Below are positions 1 to 14,192 of a stretch of 64,000 nt of DNA, in pieces. Source of the stretch: Alternaria dauci (taxonomy: Eukaryota > Ascomycota > Dothideomycetes > Pleosporales > Pleosporaceae); assembly GCF_042100115.1 (NCBI RefSeq), contig NC_091275.1, positions 1,364,001 through 1,428,000 of the forward strand, given 5' to 3'. Made by a program: the position numbers and the translations under genes. Every line of letters begins with the position of its first letter. Position 1 is the stretch's first letter. The notes beneath the pieces were generated by a model, which saw nothing but the letters and a program-made list of their open reading frames with translations, did not search any database and was not told where the DNA came from.

Positions 1-1405
1 GCTCTCCAGACCCTCCAAGGCGAGTCTTCACGCAATATCAAGTACCGACTACCCCCACGCGCGCTTTCCGCGCCAGTGCTCAAGTTTTGCGTCTTCTGTA
101 CGTGTATTGCACACTTGTCAAGTACTCGTCCACGTTGCCGACTCTAGGCATTACCCGGCACCCGGCACGGCTTGCTACTTGCGGTCAGGCCTAACATTGC
201 GGATTGCAGTCTTCTTCTGAGATAATCCTTGTCTTACCACAATGACGTAGTTCTCGAAGCCGATAACCGCTCTGTATATGCGCGTGATATCCAGCACTTG
301 ATACGCACCCCTCATCGGCCTACAGCGTCGTAAACACTTATCGTTGCTTTCGGTCCCCGCGTTTCAAAGTGGACCTGGGATGCTATCAAGGTTCCCCTCA
401 CTTGCTAATTGACTCGGCAGTGGAGCAGTACTTACGCCATACTTGCCTGGATGGCTGTCTTGAAACTTGCCAAACGCTAGAGGCTGAGGCGTGTCGCGAC
501 GCACTTACAAACGTACTCGAGTACGCCTTCTGCAAGGGCCGTTTGGTAAGCTAACGTCCGGTCAAGCGCGAATAACCGTTATAGTAACCATAGGCGACGC
601 AACGGTGTAAACAGCTCATCTCTACTCGATCACGCTCCTACACCCGCGCGCAAAAAGCTGTCTTTCACATGTCTACTCTTTTTTTTTCTACTCATCTGAC
701 ATCACCCGACATCTCCTACCACACTTCTGGTACAGCCCTGTCCAACACTCCCATCTCTGCACACCACTTCAATCTTACAGTCAGCACGATAATGTTCCGC
801 CATCTAAGCCAAGCGCGCCTAAACAATACACAACCTTTCCGCACTTCAGCCAAGCCCTAGGTATGAACAGTCATCTCCAGTCATCTGCACGTTTCATAGA
901 TGCGGATCATTTGCAAGTAATACCGAAAGCCAAGATATACGCTGGGGGATACATAATCTGGGGGACTGGTATCAGATTACGGGGTTGAGGAAGACGTGGA
1001 GTAGGTACTGTAATCTCCGACAACCAAGATGGAGCTTGTTGCATTCGACTGGCTTCCATGAGCAACCTTCCGGCACTGCTCGGAAGTGGCGCGTTGGTAA
1101 TGAAGTAGATGATCCTGGGGCCGTGAGACTTGAAGATTCTACTACATTCATGTACCTCCTTTTCCGAGAAAGCCACATCGCACGAATCGCCTAGGCATCT
1201 TATGCTCTAGATATGCTTCGTAGATTCCAAATCCAAACAACTCTCACTGTTGGAGAACGGTACATCACTTTTCGTCACTCCGTAAGACTTGTAGTATGCG
1301 AGAATGGTCATCTCGAAAAGCTGCATCTGCCATTCAAACGCTCATCAAGCACTCCAGCAGGGCCAAGCACTTGCAGTAGGCTTGTTACACACACACCCTT
1401 CAAAA
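1..1405. other. Non-coding left flank
   Basis: No convincing gene is visible. Open frames here are short, lack recognisable motifs and cannot be joined by plausible splice sites. The right part is presumably the 3' flank of the minus-strand esterase that ends at 1406. Confidence 0.5.
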
Positions 1406-2990
1406 CTACTCATTCGAATTGGCCATGCTCAACGGCCTCGACTCTTGTATCCAGTTCCCTAATTGTGTCCTCTCCACTTGCAACTCCTTCCTCCAATTTT
1501 CCTTGACAAAATCCAATGTCCTCGCAAACACCAGTTCTCTCTCGTTGCGCTCATGTTGAGGCACAAACGTATCTGGAAACTGTGTCCAGCCGTGTCTGCA
1601 GCCGGGCGCGTGCCAAACTTCCATGCCGCCGTTCTTTGTGCTAGGCACGTTGGAAGATCCAGCTTGCCCGCCCTGGTGTCCATCCCAGTCGCCCTCCCGT
1701 CCGTCGCCAAAGCGTACAGGACCATTCCAATCGTTGTTGTTCATCTTGTCCACCCATACGTCGCTTTGCACTGCTAAGCTATCCTTTTCGGGCAAGACGA
1801 GGAAGATGGCAGCATTTTTCTGAATGTGTTCAGGATCGTTCAACCCGGGGCTCGCTCGTGGATGCGGCCGCAGCCTGCGCGGGAGATAGGTTGGGCCCAT
1901 AATTGAAAACAACCCTGGTGCTTTCGGCTTCTGCTTGTGGTGATCGTCAGGTCTCAACGCATTGGGCAGAGGCTTCATAGGACGCTCGTGTGGCAGTAGT
2001 CGTGCGTCTAGCGAAGGGTAGAACAACAGAAGTGGCAGCATGCGGGGCTGTGCTTGGGGTGGAGGTAAGAGAGATGGCCACGATTCGAAAGGATCGTCCA
2101 GTATTGTGGCCCTGCGGTTTTCAGGCAATCTGGGTGACATGGTGTCGGCATGTGCAGGATCATTGGTGCGCGAGTGAGGCCCTATTGTAGGCGACATCCC
2201 AAGCTCGGGACAAGGCGGTACTGATATAGCCATGTTCAAAGCAATGTTTCCTCCTGCTGAGAAGCCCGAGATGGCAAGGCGTGTAGGATCGACAGTGATG
2301 GCCTCGCAATGCTCGAGGTGTTGGGCAGCAGGTTTCTTCTTGTTTTCCAGCGCATCCGACCGTATTATGGAGTAGTAGCGCTGGATTTCCTCCCTAAGGA
2401 CCTTGCCGGCCTTCGAAACTCCACTTGTATCGAGTATTGCTGATAGAACGTCTTCGGCGTCGTGGATGGCCGCAGGGAACTGATGAAAAGGCCCTATGCG
2501 ATACGACACGCTGATGACGACAGCTCCGAGCTCGCGAGACATCATTGAGGCGTACGGTGCTTGCTCCAACGGCGATCCCATTATGAAGCCTCCGCCTGGT
2601 TCCGTTAGCCTTGAGCGTCCCCAATATTATGCGCCTCGCATCCGGGCTTCATACCATGGAAGTCCAGCACCACAGGCACACGCCACTCCCCAGTCTCTTT
2701 CCTGTCCTGATCGCCATTGCCCTCGAGATCGACCGGTTTGGGCGGCACAAAAACGTAGATGTAGATGAGGTTGCCCCTCCGACTTGGTAGGGATACGAGA
2801 AATGGATGCGGCCCCTTAGGCGACGTGATGTGTAGGATGGAGAGGGGAACAAATCGCGGAATCTGCACCAGTGCAGTGCTGCGACGCAGTCAGTGCATAT
2901 GCCATGTATTATTCGTGGTATACCATACCGCCATTGGATGTTAAAGGGAAGGCGGAAGAAATAGGCAATCGAATGCCAATAGCTGCTCAT
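1406..2990 (-). CDS. Alpha/beta hydrolase (HSL-type esterase/lipase)
   Basis: Three exons on the minus strand: 2990-2929, 2878-2655 and 2595-1406, with introns of 50 and 59 bp. The joined frame encodes about 491 residues. The second joint rebuilds the oxyanion-hole motif HGGGF at residues 95-99, which supports it strongly. The nucleophile elbow GFSAGG places the catalytic serine near residue 208. Downstream, an LPEKD segment (Asp about 367) and CRHGW (His about 430) are the likely rest of the triad. This arrangement is that of hormone-sensitive-lipase-like esterases, which hydrolyse carboxylic esters; the substrate cannot be told from sequence. An N-terminal hydrophobic stretch is weak, so location is open. 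The first ATG (2990) lies in a 62 nt exon; an in-frame GTG at 2868 is not a credible eukaryotic start. Confidence 0.8.
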
Positions 2991-3584
2991 CGTTACGACG
3001 ACATGGAGGTAGCTAGAGCTGTAACGTTCATGGTGCGAAGGACTCGTCGTATGCGGCTGCGTCACGCATTGAGTGCTGAGCGAGCAACGTGCATGGGCGC
3101 AATCAAGGTTACTAAGGGGGACGTGGACTGTGTGCCCAGCTGGAAGGCACGGAAGCCATGGGCGCGTGTGACGTCAGATGCTGTTCGCGTCCTGGCCAGG
3201 AATTGTTGATCGTGTTTCGTCCGGTCCTGGCTGGGCCAAAGCTTAAATGAGCGAAGCATCGCACCGACAACGCGTCTCTACTTGGACAAACTCATACCAG
3301 TTGCAGATCACGTTAGCGTCAAGCCTGTCATCCGAAGGCATCCAGATATTCTGTCACATAATAATCGAGTCGCGCAAACACGGAAGATGACACATAAAAC
3401 ACATCACAAGGCGTCGAAGAGCACTCAGGTACCATACATACTGTGATATTCAGTATATTTAGAGTAGCTGACCATGATCACCATGCCACATAGTGGCGGA
3501 GACAAGGGGCGCAAGCCGCATGAAGCAGGCTAGCTCTCACGTAGTTTTGAGCGACAAAAGAAGACGCAGACAGACCAGAGCTGT
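2991..3584. other. Intergenic region, esterase upstream side
   Basis: About 600 bp between the esterase start and the helicase stop, both on minus. It must hold the esterase promoter and the helicase 3' UTR. I see no distinct element in it. Confidence 0.4.
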
Positions 3585-5864
<2,280 letters not shown>

Positions 5865-7706
5865 GGTGTAGATGAGAGAATGTAGAGCGTGCAGCTATTG
5901 CTTGAGCGAGGTTACTGACTGCAGCGTGGATGAGGTTGGGTGAGCGGGGCAAGTGAGTTGAAGGTCACGGGAGAAAAGCCTTTGTTGTTTATGTAGACAG
6001 AAGGAGCAAGAGCAGTGCGCAGTAGCGTCCCTTAGCGCGCCTTCCTGAGAGAGATACTGGTGCCTGACGACAACGACGGCAATAAGCGAGCAGCCAGAAG
6101 CTTCCCTGGCTCAGGTGAACGAGGAAAGCGTCAACGTGAGTGTGTGCGGGTATCCCACATGTGTCAATGGATATGTGAGCTGATGTCGAGGTGCCACAAG
6201 GAGGTGCGGTGAGCAGCTGTAACATGTACGGCACGATGTGAGAAGAAGACGTGGCCGACCAATGTGATCTCCCTCTCTGGTGTCTGAACTGTACATGTAC
6301 GAAGAAGGTTCTTTTACTAGTGTATGCCCTCAAAACTGAAGCCAACCCAGAGCTTCATACTCTTACTACACACTCTGAACGTATAATACTACCTAGGTAC
6401 GTATCCCTTCAGAGCTGAGTATAGTTAGGGTACAATTTAGAGGAACGAGTTCCTTCGTAGCCACAACACAAGACGATAGGCGGTGAAGCACCGCTCGAGA
6501 CCATGGACCCAAGTAAGGAGACCAATGAGGAAGATGAGAAGGAGGAGGACGGAGAACCTCTGGTAGGTTTGCAAATGATAAGAGAGTTCATGTTGAGATG
6601 ATGACTGCCAGCGCCGTCGAATCATTGTAGTGACCGGTCATCAGGTGTTAATCTTGCTGGACACGAGAGTGTAAAGTTGCTTTTTCGGTCCCCTGGGAGG
6701 CCTACTGTGTCTCGATAATCATTGGGTTTGAGCTTTGGGAAACGGTTGATTGTATGGCTTTGGTTTTGGTTCGCTGGGCTGGGTTCAATCTTGCTGGACA
6801 GCAGTATGTATTTTCTGGAACGAACTCTTGCAACAACCAAGGCACTTCGTAGAGATGACAATTAAGACGTGACTCAACATTGATTGAAGGAAACATTAAG
6901 ATTAGAACGGCGGCACATACATAATTTATAAATGAACTCACAAATTGGGTCCGTTGCCATATGCTTCAGACACTCTGAAAACGAGGGGGTTCCTCAGCGC
7001 CCATCGTCTACCTGTCCATCATATAGGACCGATACGCAGTTCTCACTCCTTATGCGAGGGCGCGATATGTGGGGGTTCGGGGCTGTCTGCGAAAGGAATC
7101 AATCGGCTGTGCCTTGTCTAACAACACACAGTGTTCTCGGTTGCGCGTAGGCATTGCGGTCGTAAATACCATCCTTCTGCGGTCGTGGGAGTAGCGATCA
7201 AGGGGCTGTGGAAGCTGCGGGGAAGCCTGGCGGTAGCACCTTCCTCCATGCGTCGCAGAGCGTGCACTGGCATAGACAGCGACGGCCAAACGCCGCGCAG
7301 TGGTTGCAATCTTCCAAGTTGTGTGCAAAACTACATTGGGTGGATGCCGTTTGAAAATCGGGCCGATGGGCTTACCCGACTACACATCACTCAATACATC
7401 TTGTATTTCCCCATTGACCATGCTAGAGGTAACTCCTTCCCAATGTTGCGGTCAAAGCCACCAGAGATTGGTGGCTTGTTCCAGTTAGCGAGTGGCCCGG
7501 CAGGGTCTACCTACGTCATCAGTCATTAATTCCTGGCGTTGTCCACGCGACAACCCGCGCATCTCGCGCATCTTGGTTATCTCACATGCACACCCCTCAT
7601 GCACACGCCTGCATGTTGTCTTGAGGCTCATCTCCTCTTTACACAACATGCACCCAGGCTTATTTCTGTCAACTCTTCTATCTAAGACACCACTGTTTGA
7701 CTGATC
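5865..7706. other. Divergent intergenic region, helicase/TOK channel
   Basis: A 1.84 kb gap between the helicase start (minus) and the channel start (plus), presumably holding both promoters. The 14-mer AATCTTGCTGGACA occurs twice in direct orientation (6650-6663 and 6787-6800). No gene is supported; the open frames are short and unrecognisable. Confidence 0.4.
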
Positions 7707-9868
7707 ATGAACGATCCCGGCCTTGATGAGCCAGCCACGGAGGCAGCGCAAGATGTCAACAACAGAGTACACGACGAGGACGATCAAGCTGAGCAGGAAG
7801 AGAGAGAATATCTCGATCCAAGTTATGTTCCCCATTTTCCCGGCTCTGCCTCACGTATGCTGATAGACTCAGTCAATGGTGGTTTGCGTCCACCGCGAGC
7901 CCTCTTATAGCAGGAACGTTCGGACCTATCGCCAACGGATTTTCGATTTGTGCGCTGGTTGAAAAATGGAGAGTGTATATTCCTCCCGGAAGCGACGAGG
8001 CACATGGCTCGAAGATCACGGATCCGAAATGGCTCATCGCGGTCAACTCAGTCTCTCTTGTCTTCGCTCTGAGCGCGAACATCAGTCTGCTCCTCAACAT
8101 GTCAAGGAGACTGACTTTCGAGATTGCGCAGCCTATAACCATCATCGGCTTCTATCTGGCTGGCTTCCTCCTGATGGCGCTTGTGGCTGTCGCTTCATCA
8201 TCCGTGTTTCGCATCCAGCCCATGGAAGAGCATGCCCTGAGCCAAGCATTCTACTACGCTATCATAGCTGCGGGCATATACTTCATCATCGCCTCCCTGA
8301 TGGCCTTTACTGCCTTCGGGGCGTACAAGGGACATTACGCCAGAGACTTCCGACTGACGGCTAGTCAAAGAACGCTGATGCTGCAGACTATTGCTTTCAT
8401 GGTGTACCTGCTTGTCGGCGCCTTGATCTTCTCATACGTAGAAAACTGGATGTTCCTAGACGCCGTGTTCTGGGCCAACTTTACCCTCCTCACGATTGGA
8501 TTTGGTGGAGAATTTGTGCCTAAAACACACACTGGACGCTCACTCTTGATCCCTTATGCAATAGGTGGCTTAGTAACAGTTGGCTTGGTTATTGGTTCCA
8601 TTCGATCCCTCATCCTGGAACACGGGAAACAAAAAATGGCCGCTCGATTCATGGAAGTCAAGAGACAAAAGGTCCTAGAGTCGATCGACGGTCATACACA
8701 TACCATACGCATCTCAATCTTTGAAAAGGTCAACTTCTCTTCGAAAGGCTTGACGGAAGCTCAAAGACGAGAACAAGAGTTTCGTATAATGCGGCGCGTC
8801 CAAACTTTGTCCGAACGGAAGAGGAGGTATACTGCATTGGCTCTGTCAACCACTGCCGCACTTCTGTTATGGTTCCTGGGCGCTTTGGTTTTCATGTACT
8901 CGGAAAAGCCTCAGGGGTTCAGCTATTTCGTGGCGCTATACTACGCCTACGTTTCTCTCCTCACAATTGGTTACGGAGACTATGTCGTTCAAAGCAATGC
9001 TGGAAAGGCCTTTATGGTGTTTTGGAGTTTACTCGCAGTTCCGACACTGACGATTCTCATTTCCAACATGGGTGACACGGTTATTAAGGCTTTCAAAGAC
9101 TTTACCATCTGGCTGGGTTCACTCACAGTCTTACCAGATGAAGAAGGACTGAGCGCCGCACTCAAAGTCGGATGGAGAAGGCTGAAATCCGGCAAGACCG
9201 GTGAAGAGGAAACAGCGGGCTATTACGAAGGTCCTGCCGGACCAAATGAACAACGCACCAACGACCGGTTAGCAGCATACCTTGAAGAAGAGGAACTTGA
9301 AAAAGCACAGGAGGCCGGCGAGCATGGAGACTACCTCGAGCGCGATATCCGATTTTATCATTTTGTTCTCGCAAAGGAGGTTCGGAAACTGATGAAGGAC
9401 GTTGAGAGTTCGCCGTCAAAACAGTACGAGTACCATGAGTGGCGGTACTACTTGCGTTTGATCGGCCAAGACGAAGACGACGCCTCCAAACATCGACAAC
9501 CCAAAGCCAACACTCGACACGACGACGGTGAGGCCCCTGATATTGGCTCTGCGGATGATGGAAAGAAAATGGCATGGAGCTGGCTCGGCATTCGTAGCCC
9601 GCTTATGGGCAACCAATCTGAGCCTCAGTGGTTGTTGCAACGATTAGCCATGAAACTGGAGTCGGAGATGCGCAAGATGAGCTCACCTGACGAAGAGGTG
9701 AGGAAGGCCAAGCCGCCGATCTCTATGGCAGAGTTGAGGAAGAGAAAAGGCAGTGGAAAGACGTCGGAAGATGCGCATACGTTGCAGGTGGATATCGAGG
9801 CTACGGCGGTCAATCGACGTGCGGAGAAGCAAGGTCGATGGTGTGAAGGGGCGAGGTCGATGCATTAA
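7707..9868 (+). CDS. TOK1-type outward-rectifier potassium channel (two-pore, 8 TM)
   Basis: Exon 1 starts at ATG 7707 with an acidic leader. The only in-frame full-length model I can build is join(7707-7854, 7911-9868) with a 56 bp intron, giving about 701 residues. Several hydrophobic helices come first, then pore 1 (TIGFGGEF, nt about 8491-8514), two more helices, and pore 2 (TIGYGD, nt about 8962-8979). A long charged cytosolic C-terminus follows. This two-pore layout is that of fungal TOK channels in the plasma membrane, which pass K+ outward and set membrane potential. Pore 1 departs from the usual G-x-G-D. The sequence just before 7911, read in the exon-2 frame, encodes WWFASTASPLIAG, which I recall as a conserved part of the first membrane segment. 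The 5' structure is therefore doubtful, and a one-base indel near 7822 is possible. Confidence 0.8.
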
Positions 9869-10013
9869 TTGTGAAGCGTACGTTATGGCGTTTGCATGTA
9901 TCGATTGTGGAGGCTACACATATATTTACTAATACCTCATGGCTATCTGTTTCGCAAAGAAACCTATTCTCATTCTAGGACCACAGAGCACCGACAATAA
10001 CTCAGCCCCTACC

Positions 10014-10811
10014 ATGTCGTTGGTAGCCACTTCGCTACCGACTTTGTGGCTTGCGCCTCCTCCAGGCTTTGTTGCCTTTTCACATGATTACAAGATCGAA
10101 CCTGCATCTATCGCTATCAGTACCATTCTTGCTAGCCTTGTCTTTGTCCTTTTCGCAGTCATGTTTAGCAAGAAGAACAGAGGCAATTTCCTTGACGACA
10201 CCAGTGAGCACATTGAACAAGCGGACAGGAAACTTATGATTGGCGGGCCACTGGGAGACGTACTGAGAAGGAACAATGCGACAGACCGCCAGCCCACCCC
10301 AAGACTATGGTCAGGATTTTCCAGTTCCAATTCGGATATTGTTAGGAGAGATCCTGAAATCGAAGGTGGAGAAGCAGCAGCAGCAGCAAATAGAAGAACC
10401 CTCGAACTTGCCGACACACCAGCTCGTGCACCAATCTTCCACATTACCGCACCACATTACCCAAACGTTGAGCTTGAGGTCCGTTCGCATTCACCCGTAC
10501 TAAGCCCTGAACCGCCTACTCGAGATGTTCGCCTACCACCACGCCGAATGCCCCAGCGTGGTAACTACAACGGCAGTGGTAACAGGAACAATGCGCTCCT
10601 ACAGCCACTTTCTGTACATACTGCCCCTCGCCATCCGCGCTCCGACTTCGGTGACGATAGCACGGTCGTGGGCGACAAAGCAGAAGTCGAGACTATGCGT
10701 AGCGATCTGAGCTTTCCGGATACCGAATTCGATAGTGCGTCCTATGATGAGAGGCGATGGAAGCCAATGGACAACAAGGCTGTCGGTTTGCTAGGCAGGC
10801 ACTGGGAGTAA
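10014..10811 (+). CDS. Hypothetical single-pass membrane protein
   Basis: A single-exon frame of 265 residues from ATG 10014, in the context ACCATGTCG. An upstream in-frame ATG at 9939 has a poorer context and would lie only 70 bp after the channel stop. A hydrophobic stretch at about residues 28-48 (ASIAISTILASLVFVLFAVM) is followed by a basic KKNR stop-transfer. A long polar, low-complexity tail then faces the cytosol by the positive-inside rule. I do not recognise the family. It stands 145 bp downstream of the TOK channel on the same strand, and its stop is 97 bp from the stop of the convergent gene at 10909. A regulatory partner of the channel is possible but is only positional guesswork. 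Confidence 0.6.
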   Translation: MSLVATSLPTLWLAPPPGFVAFSHDYKIEPASIAISTILASLVFVLFAVMFSKKNRGNFLDDTSEHIEQADRKLMIGGPLGDVLRRNNATDRQPTPRLWSGFSSSNSDIVRRDPEIEGGEAAAAANRRTLELADTPARAPIFHITAPHYPNVELEVRSHSPVLSPEPPTRDVRLPPRRMPQRGNYNGSGNRNNALLQPLSVHTAPRHPRSDFGDDSTVVGDKAEVETMRSDLSFPDTEFDSASYDERRWKPMDNKAVGLLGRHWE

Positions 10812-10908
10812 TTTGGGAGGGTACGAGGACATCGGTTGGCATTAGAATTAGAGGTATCAGTATTGTATCAAATCAATGTGTCATCCAAGCTCCTGCCCGC
10901 TCAAATTC

Positions 10909-12230
10909 TTACTTCAGCCGTCCAAAATCAGCCTTGAGCTCGACATCTCCCTCTTCATCCAAGACCTTGCCTCGGTCCCACTCCCTCGCCTGGCCCTTCC
11001 TTGTCCATATCACGTCCTCCTCGTTCTGTGTATCTCCCCTTTCCCACTTTCTCACCTGCGCGTCTGTGAACCCCGCAGCCTTGAGCCGATCAGCGCCTTG
11101 TTGCTGCCAGCGGGCACGGTCGCGCAAAGCCTCTAGAGCATCACCCCAGTCGTCTTCCACGTCGGAGTTTACGCCAACGTCTGTGGAGGGGTCGTAGGTG
11201 GACGAGAAACGCGACTCGATGCCCATATTGTTTGATTTATAGGCACCGCGTCCTTTGGAGCGTACGGTAGGTTCGGGAGGTGGTGGGAGTGGGCCTACGA
11301 TAGCTTCGAGGGGATCGGAGTCGGATGCTGGAGAGACGGATCGTTTGTGGGAACGTCGGTCGTCTTTATGCGAGTTGGAGGCAACGTGCTTCTGCTTCGG
11401 ACTCCGAGAGCGAGTTGGGTCTTGATGCCTACTACGTTTCTCGTGCCTCTCGGAATGCCGTGACTGTGATGGTGAAGATGCTCTGGAATGCGACCTGTGC
11501 CTCCTGTGCTTGCGCTTGGTGTCGTCTCTCCTTGGAGGTCTCCAACGCTCTTGCTCTTCATTGTACTTGTCTTTGCGCGATTTGTCCCGAGGAGACCTCG
11601 ATCGTCTGCGTTTCCGTCGGGAACGGTCTTCCTCTTCACTATCGTGTCTTCTCTTGTGTCGATGCCCATCTCTACTTCTGTCTCGATGCCGCCGACGGGG
11701 TGATGCATCCGTTGAATCATCCCAATCTCTATTTCCATGCTCTCTCCTATGCCTACTTTTAACTTCATCTCGATCTCGTCGTCTGCTCGGTATTGTGTCG
11801 TGGCCGTTGCCGTCGTTTGCTGCTGTGGCCAGCCGTTCTTTGAGGCCTCGGTCATTGTCCTTTTCGCAATCGCCCGCCTTTTTCCGGTCGCGATCCATCT
11901 TCCTAAGCCGGGCTCGTGACTCCTCAGCCTCTTTCGCAAGGAGTGCAGTATTGTGGCTATCCGTCTGGCGAATCAGGTGTTGCAAAAAGTTCTTGTTCGG
12001 TCTCGGCGCGCGAGAATTCATCCTGTGGACGTGAGCCTGGGAAACGCTGCAAATGAGGGCTTGTGTACTTTTATCGCGTATGCAACGGCATCGCGGGTAC
12101 GGAAGCTTGAAACGCACCTCCTCGGATTGAAGGCATCGATGCCAACAAGCTCATATGTCTTTGTTGCCTTCTTGGCATCTTGCTTGAGTAGTTCTGCGAC
12201 ATATGCATCGTCGTCAATGTCCCGCGCCAT
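10909..12230 (-). CDS. RS/RD-rich nuclear protein, NKAPD1-like or splicing-factor-like
   Basis: Two exons on minus, 12230-12118 and 12022-10909, with a 95 bp intron; 408 residues. The N-terminus MARDIDDDAYVAELLKQDA leads into NFLQHLIRQTDSHN. This resembles the RHTDAHN segment of animal NKAP-domain-containing proteins. A long central region is dense in Arg, Asp, Ser, His and Lys (RRRHRDRSRD types), as in nuclear speckle and pre-mRNA processing proteins. The C-terminus (residues about 300-400) is less biased and contains ALRDRARWQQQGADRL. Such fungal proteins are often labelled pre-mRNA-splicing factor 38B, but I see no PRP38 fold and treat that label with caution. It is divergent from the Sos7-like gene, with 232 bp between the starts. 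Confidence 0.7.
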
Positions 12231-12462
12231 GACCGGCGGTCGTTGTGTGTGTTGAGTGCGAGGGTTGTTGGGTGGAAGGGTTGCTGAAGTGTAGGCTTCG
12301 GAGAACCCTGGTCCGCTATGTGAAATCATTCCATGCCATGCGACGGGCCGAGCTAGCTGCATGCGGTAGTCGCCGCGGGGAACCCAGCCCTACGCGGGCA
12401 GTCGCGACTGTCCAAACAAACATTCAATCCTTCTGCAGTTCAACATACACACGCTGAGCAAC

Positions 12463-13374
12463 ATGGGGCCCAAACGAAAATCGGCACCGCCAACATCTGA
12501 ATCAGTACTGGAACAGTTGCAGCATTCCAAGTCACTGAAGCTCCTGGCCATCGCAGAAACATTATCGCCAAAGGATCTCCCACAGGTTGAGAGGAAGCGC
12601 AATTCCGCAGCATCAGAGGACAGCGAACAAAACGGCGACACTCACCCGGCAGCCCTTGAAGCAGACCTGCTTCACTACAAAGTTTGTGATCTCGCGCCTC
12701 CACCAAGAACTTATGTCTGATCGAGGATGCAGGAACTCTTCAGCAAGCTACGCTTCAGCTATGTCGAACAGGTCACCAAAGAGAAGTTCCTGCGCAGCAT
12801 AACGGAAAACCCACCCCGCTTAGTCGAGGCTCCAGAGAACGATGAGAAGGAGAGAGAGATATTGGGACTGAAGGCGGGGCTCAAGGAGCGCAAGTTGGAA
12901 GTAGCTGAGATCTTGAAGCAGCTCGAGGTTAAGGGAAAAGAGCTCGCGTTGCGCTATGAGGGCGTGCAACTGCGCACACAACAGCTTGAGTCACTTCCAG
13001 CCGAGATTGCCGGTCTCGAGGCGAAACTCGAGCAGTTGAAGAACGAGCAAACACCGGTATCAAAGAACCCTGAGTTGTCTCTGCCGCTTCCTGAAACTCA
13101 GCGAGTACTCAGCGAACGAGAAGCGGAACTTGCAGCCCTGAATGCGCAAATAGCAAGTCTGCAAGCTACCATCCCGAACCGGACCAGAGACTTGGAGAAG
13201 CTCGAGCGTGAGCTGAGACCACTAGAGACACAGAAACAGGGAACCGTGGCGGCAGCCAAAGAGGCCCGGAGACGGAAGGAAGAAGGCGGTGGGATCGGAG
13301 ACGAGCTAGAGGAGAGAGGCAGATGGCTCCGAGCGTCTGAAAAGGCGCTAAGGGAAATGCTGGAGGTTGAATGA
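12463..13374 (+). CDS. Kinetochore protein, Sos7-like coiled coil
   Basis: Two exons, 12463-12681 and 12733-13374, joined in phase 0 across a 51 bp intron; 286 residues. After a polar N-terminus, residues about 70-95 read LLHYKELFSKLRFSYVEQ followed by VTKEKFL. I recognise this as the signature of the Sos7 family (Kre28 in budding yeast), whose members work with Spc7/KNL1 at the kinetochore. From residue about 105 to the end the protein is almost entirely heptad-like, rich in Glu, Leu, Lys and Arg, so an extended coiled coil is expected. Length fits the family. The assignment to Sos7 rather than another coiled-coil kinetochore subunit rests on the conserved motif recalled from memory. Confidence 0.7.
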
Positions 13375-14192
13375 TGACGTCTTGGGCGACGGGCGTGTAT
13401 GTGATGTGTTTGTGCCGGCGTTGCGGACTCGAGATACCACTTGGAACAAATTTTTTTTCCCTTTGCACAGTCGCCTTCCTGATGCACCTGCGAACACGGG
13501 GTTGAACATGGCGACAAGGCTAAACGTCCTAGTGACGGTTCGCCTCACTGCCAACGCATCGCGGTTCAAGGGACGAGCGAGCGAATCGGCCTCGGAAACC
13601 AGAAATTCGCGTTGAAACATAATCTGGGCGGCTGGGGGCAGGGGTTTTGGAGCGTTGTGGTTGGCCAGCCCCAGCCACTCACCGCCAGAGACCTATCGAT
13701 TACGTTGCCAGGCCATTCGACCCATAAACATAGGCGCAGGTGGATCCCTCGACGGGCTAGTTGAGCTGGCTACCGATTCCACCCTTTCATGACATCTGCA
13801 GCCGCATTGCTTTGGTCGACATTTCGCAACCTGCATCCCTCGGAAACCTCTTCGCCCGCACGACGTCGAACCGTACGGCGACAGGAGCTGACGTTCCCCC
13901 ACCACCGTGAGCTGTCCACACGGACACGCTCTACACTGCAACACGACCTTGGCCCAGTCTGCGCCTAATTGCTCCAAAGCGCAAGGCCTCCGTTCGCTCC
14001 TCTTACGCCTGTCACGACGTTACGACTCTCTGTTTCCAGTTCATCGTTGCTTGCCTGCGTTGTTAGCGAGATTTCGGTTTTCTGTCGTTACCTCGTCCGT
14101 CAGCCTGGTGTGATTAACGACTTACGCATCTACCTTACGACTGTTTCTGAGCAAACTCGCCGTTCATCCGGAAACGAATCTTTGCCGCAACA
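13375..14192. other. Intergenic region upstream of b561-like gene
   Basis: About 820 bp, pyrimidine-rich toward the right as in many fungal 5' leaders. No gene or repeat is seen. Confidence 0.4.

Noticed and set aside
11510..12034. 174-codon Ser/Arg-rich frame on plus
   Set aside because: It is the antisense shadow of the RS-rich coding region of the minus-strand gene.
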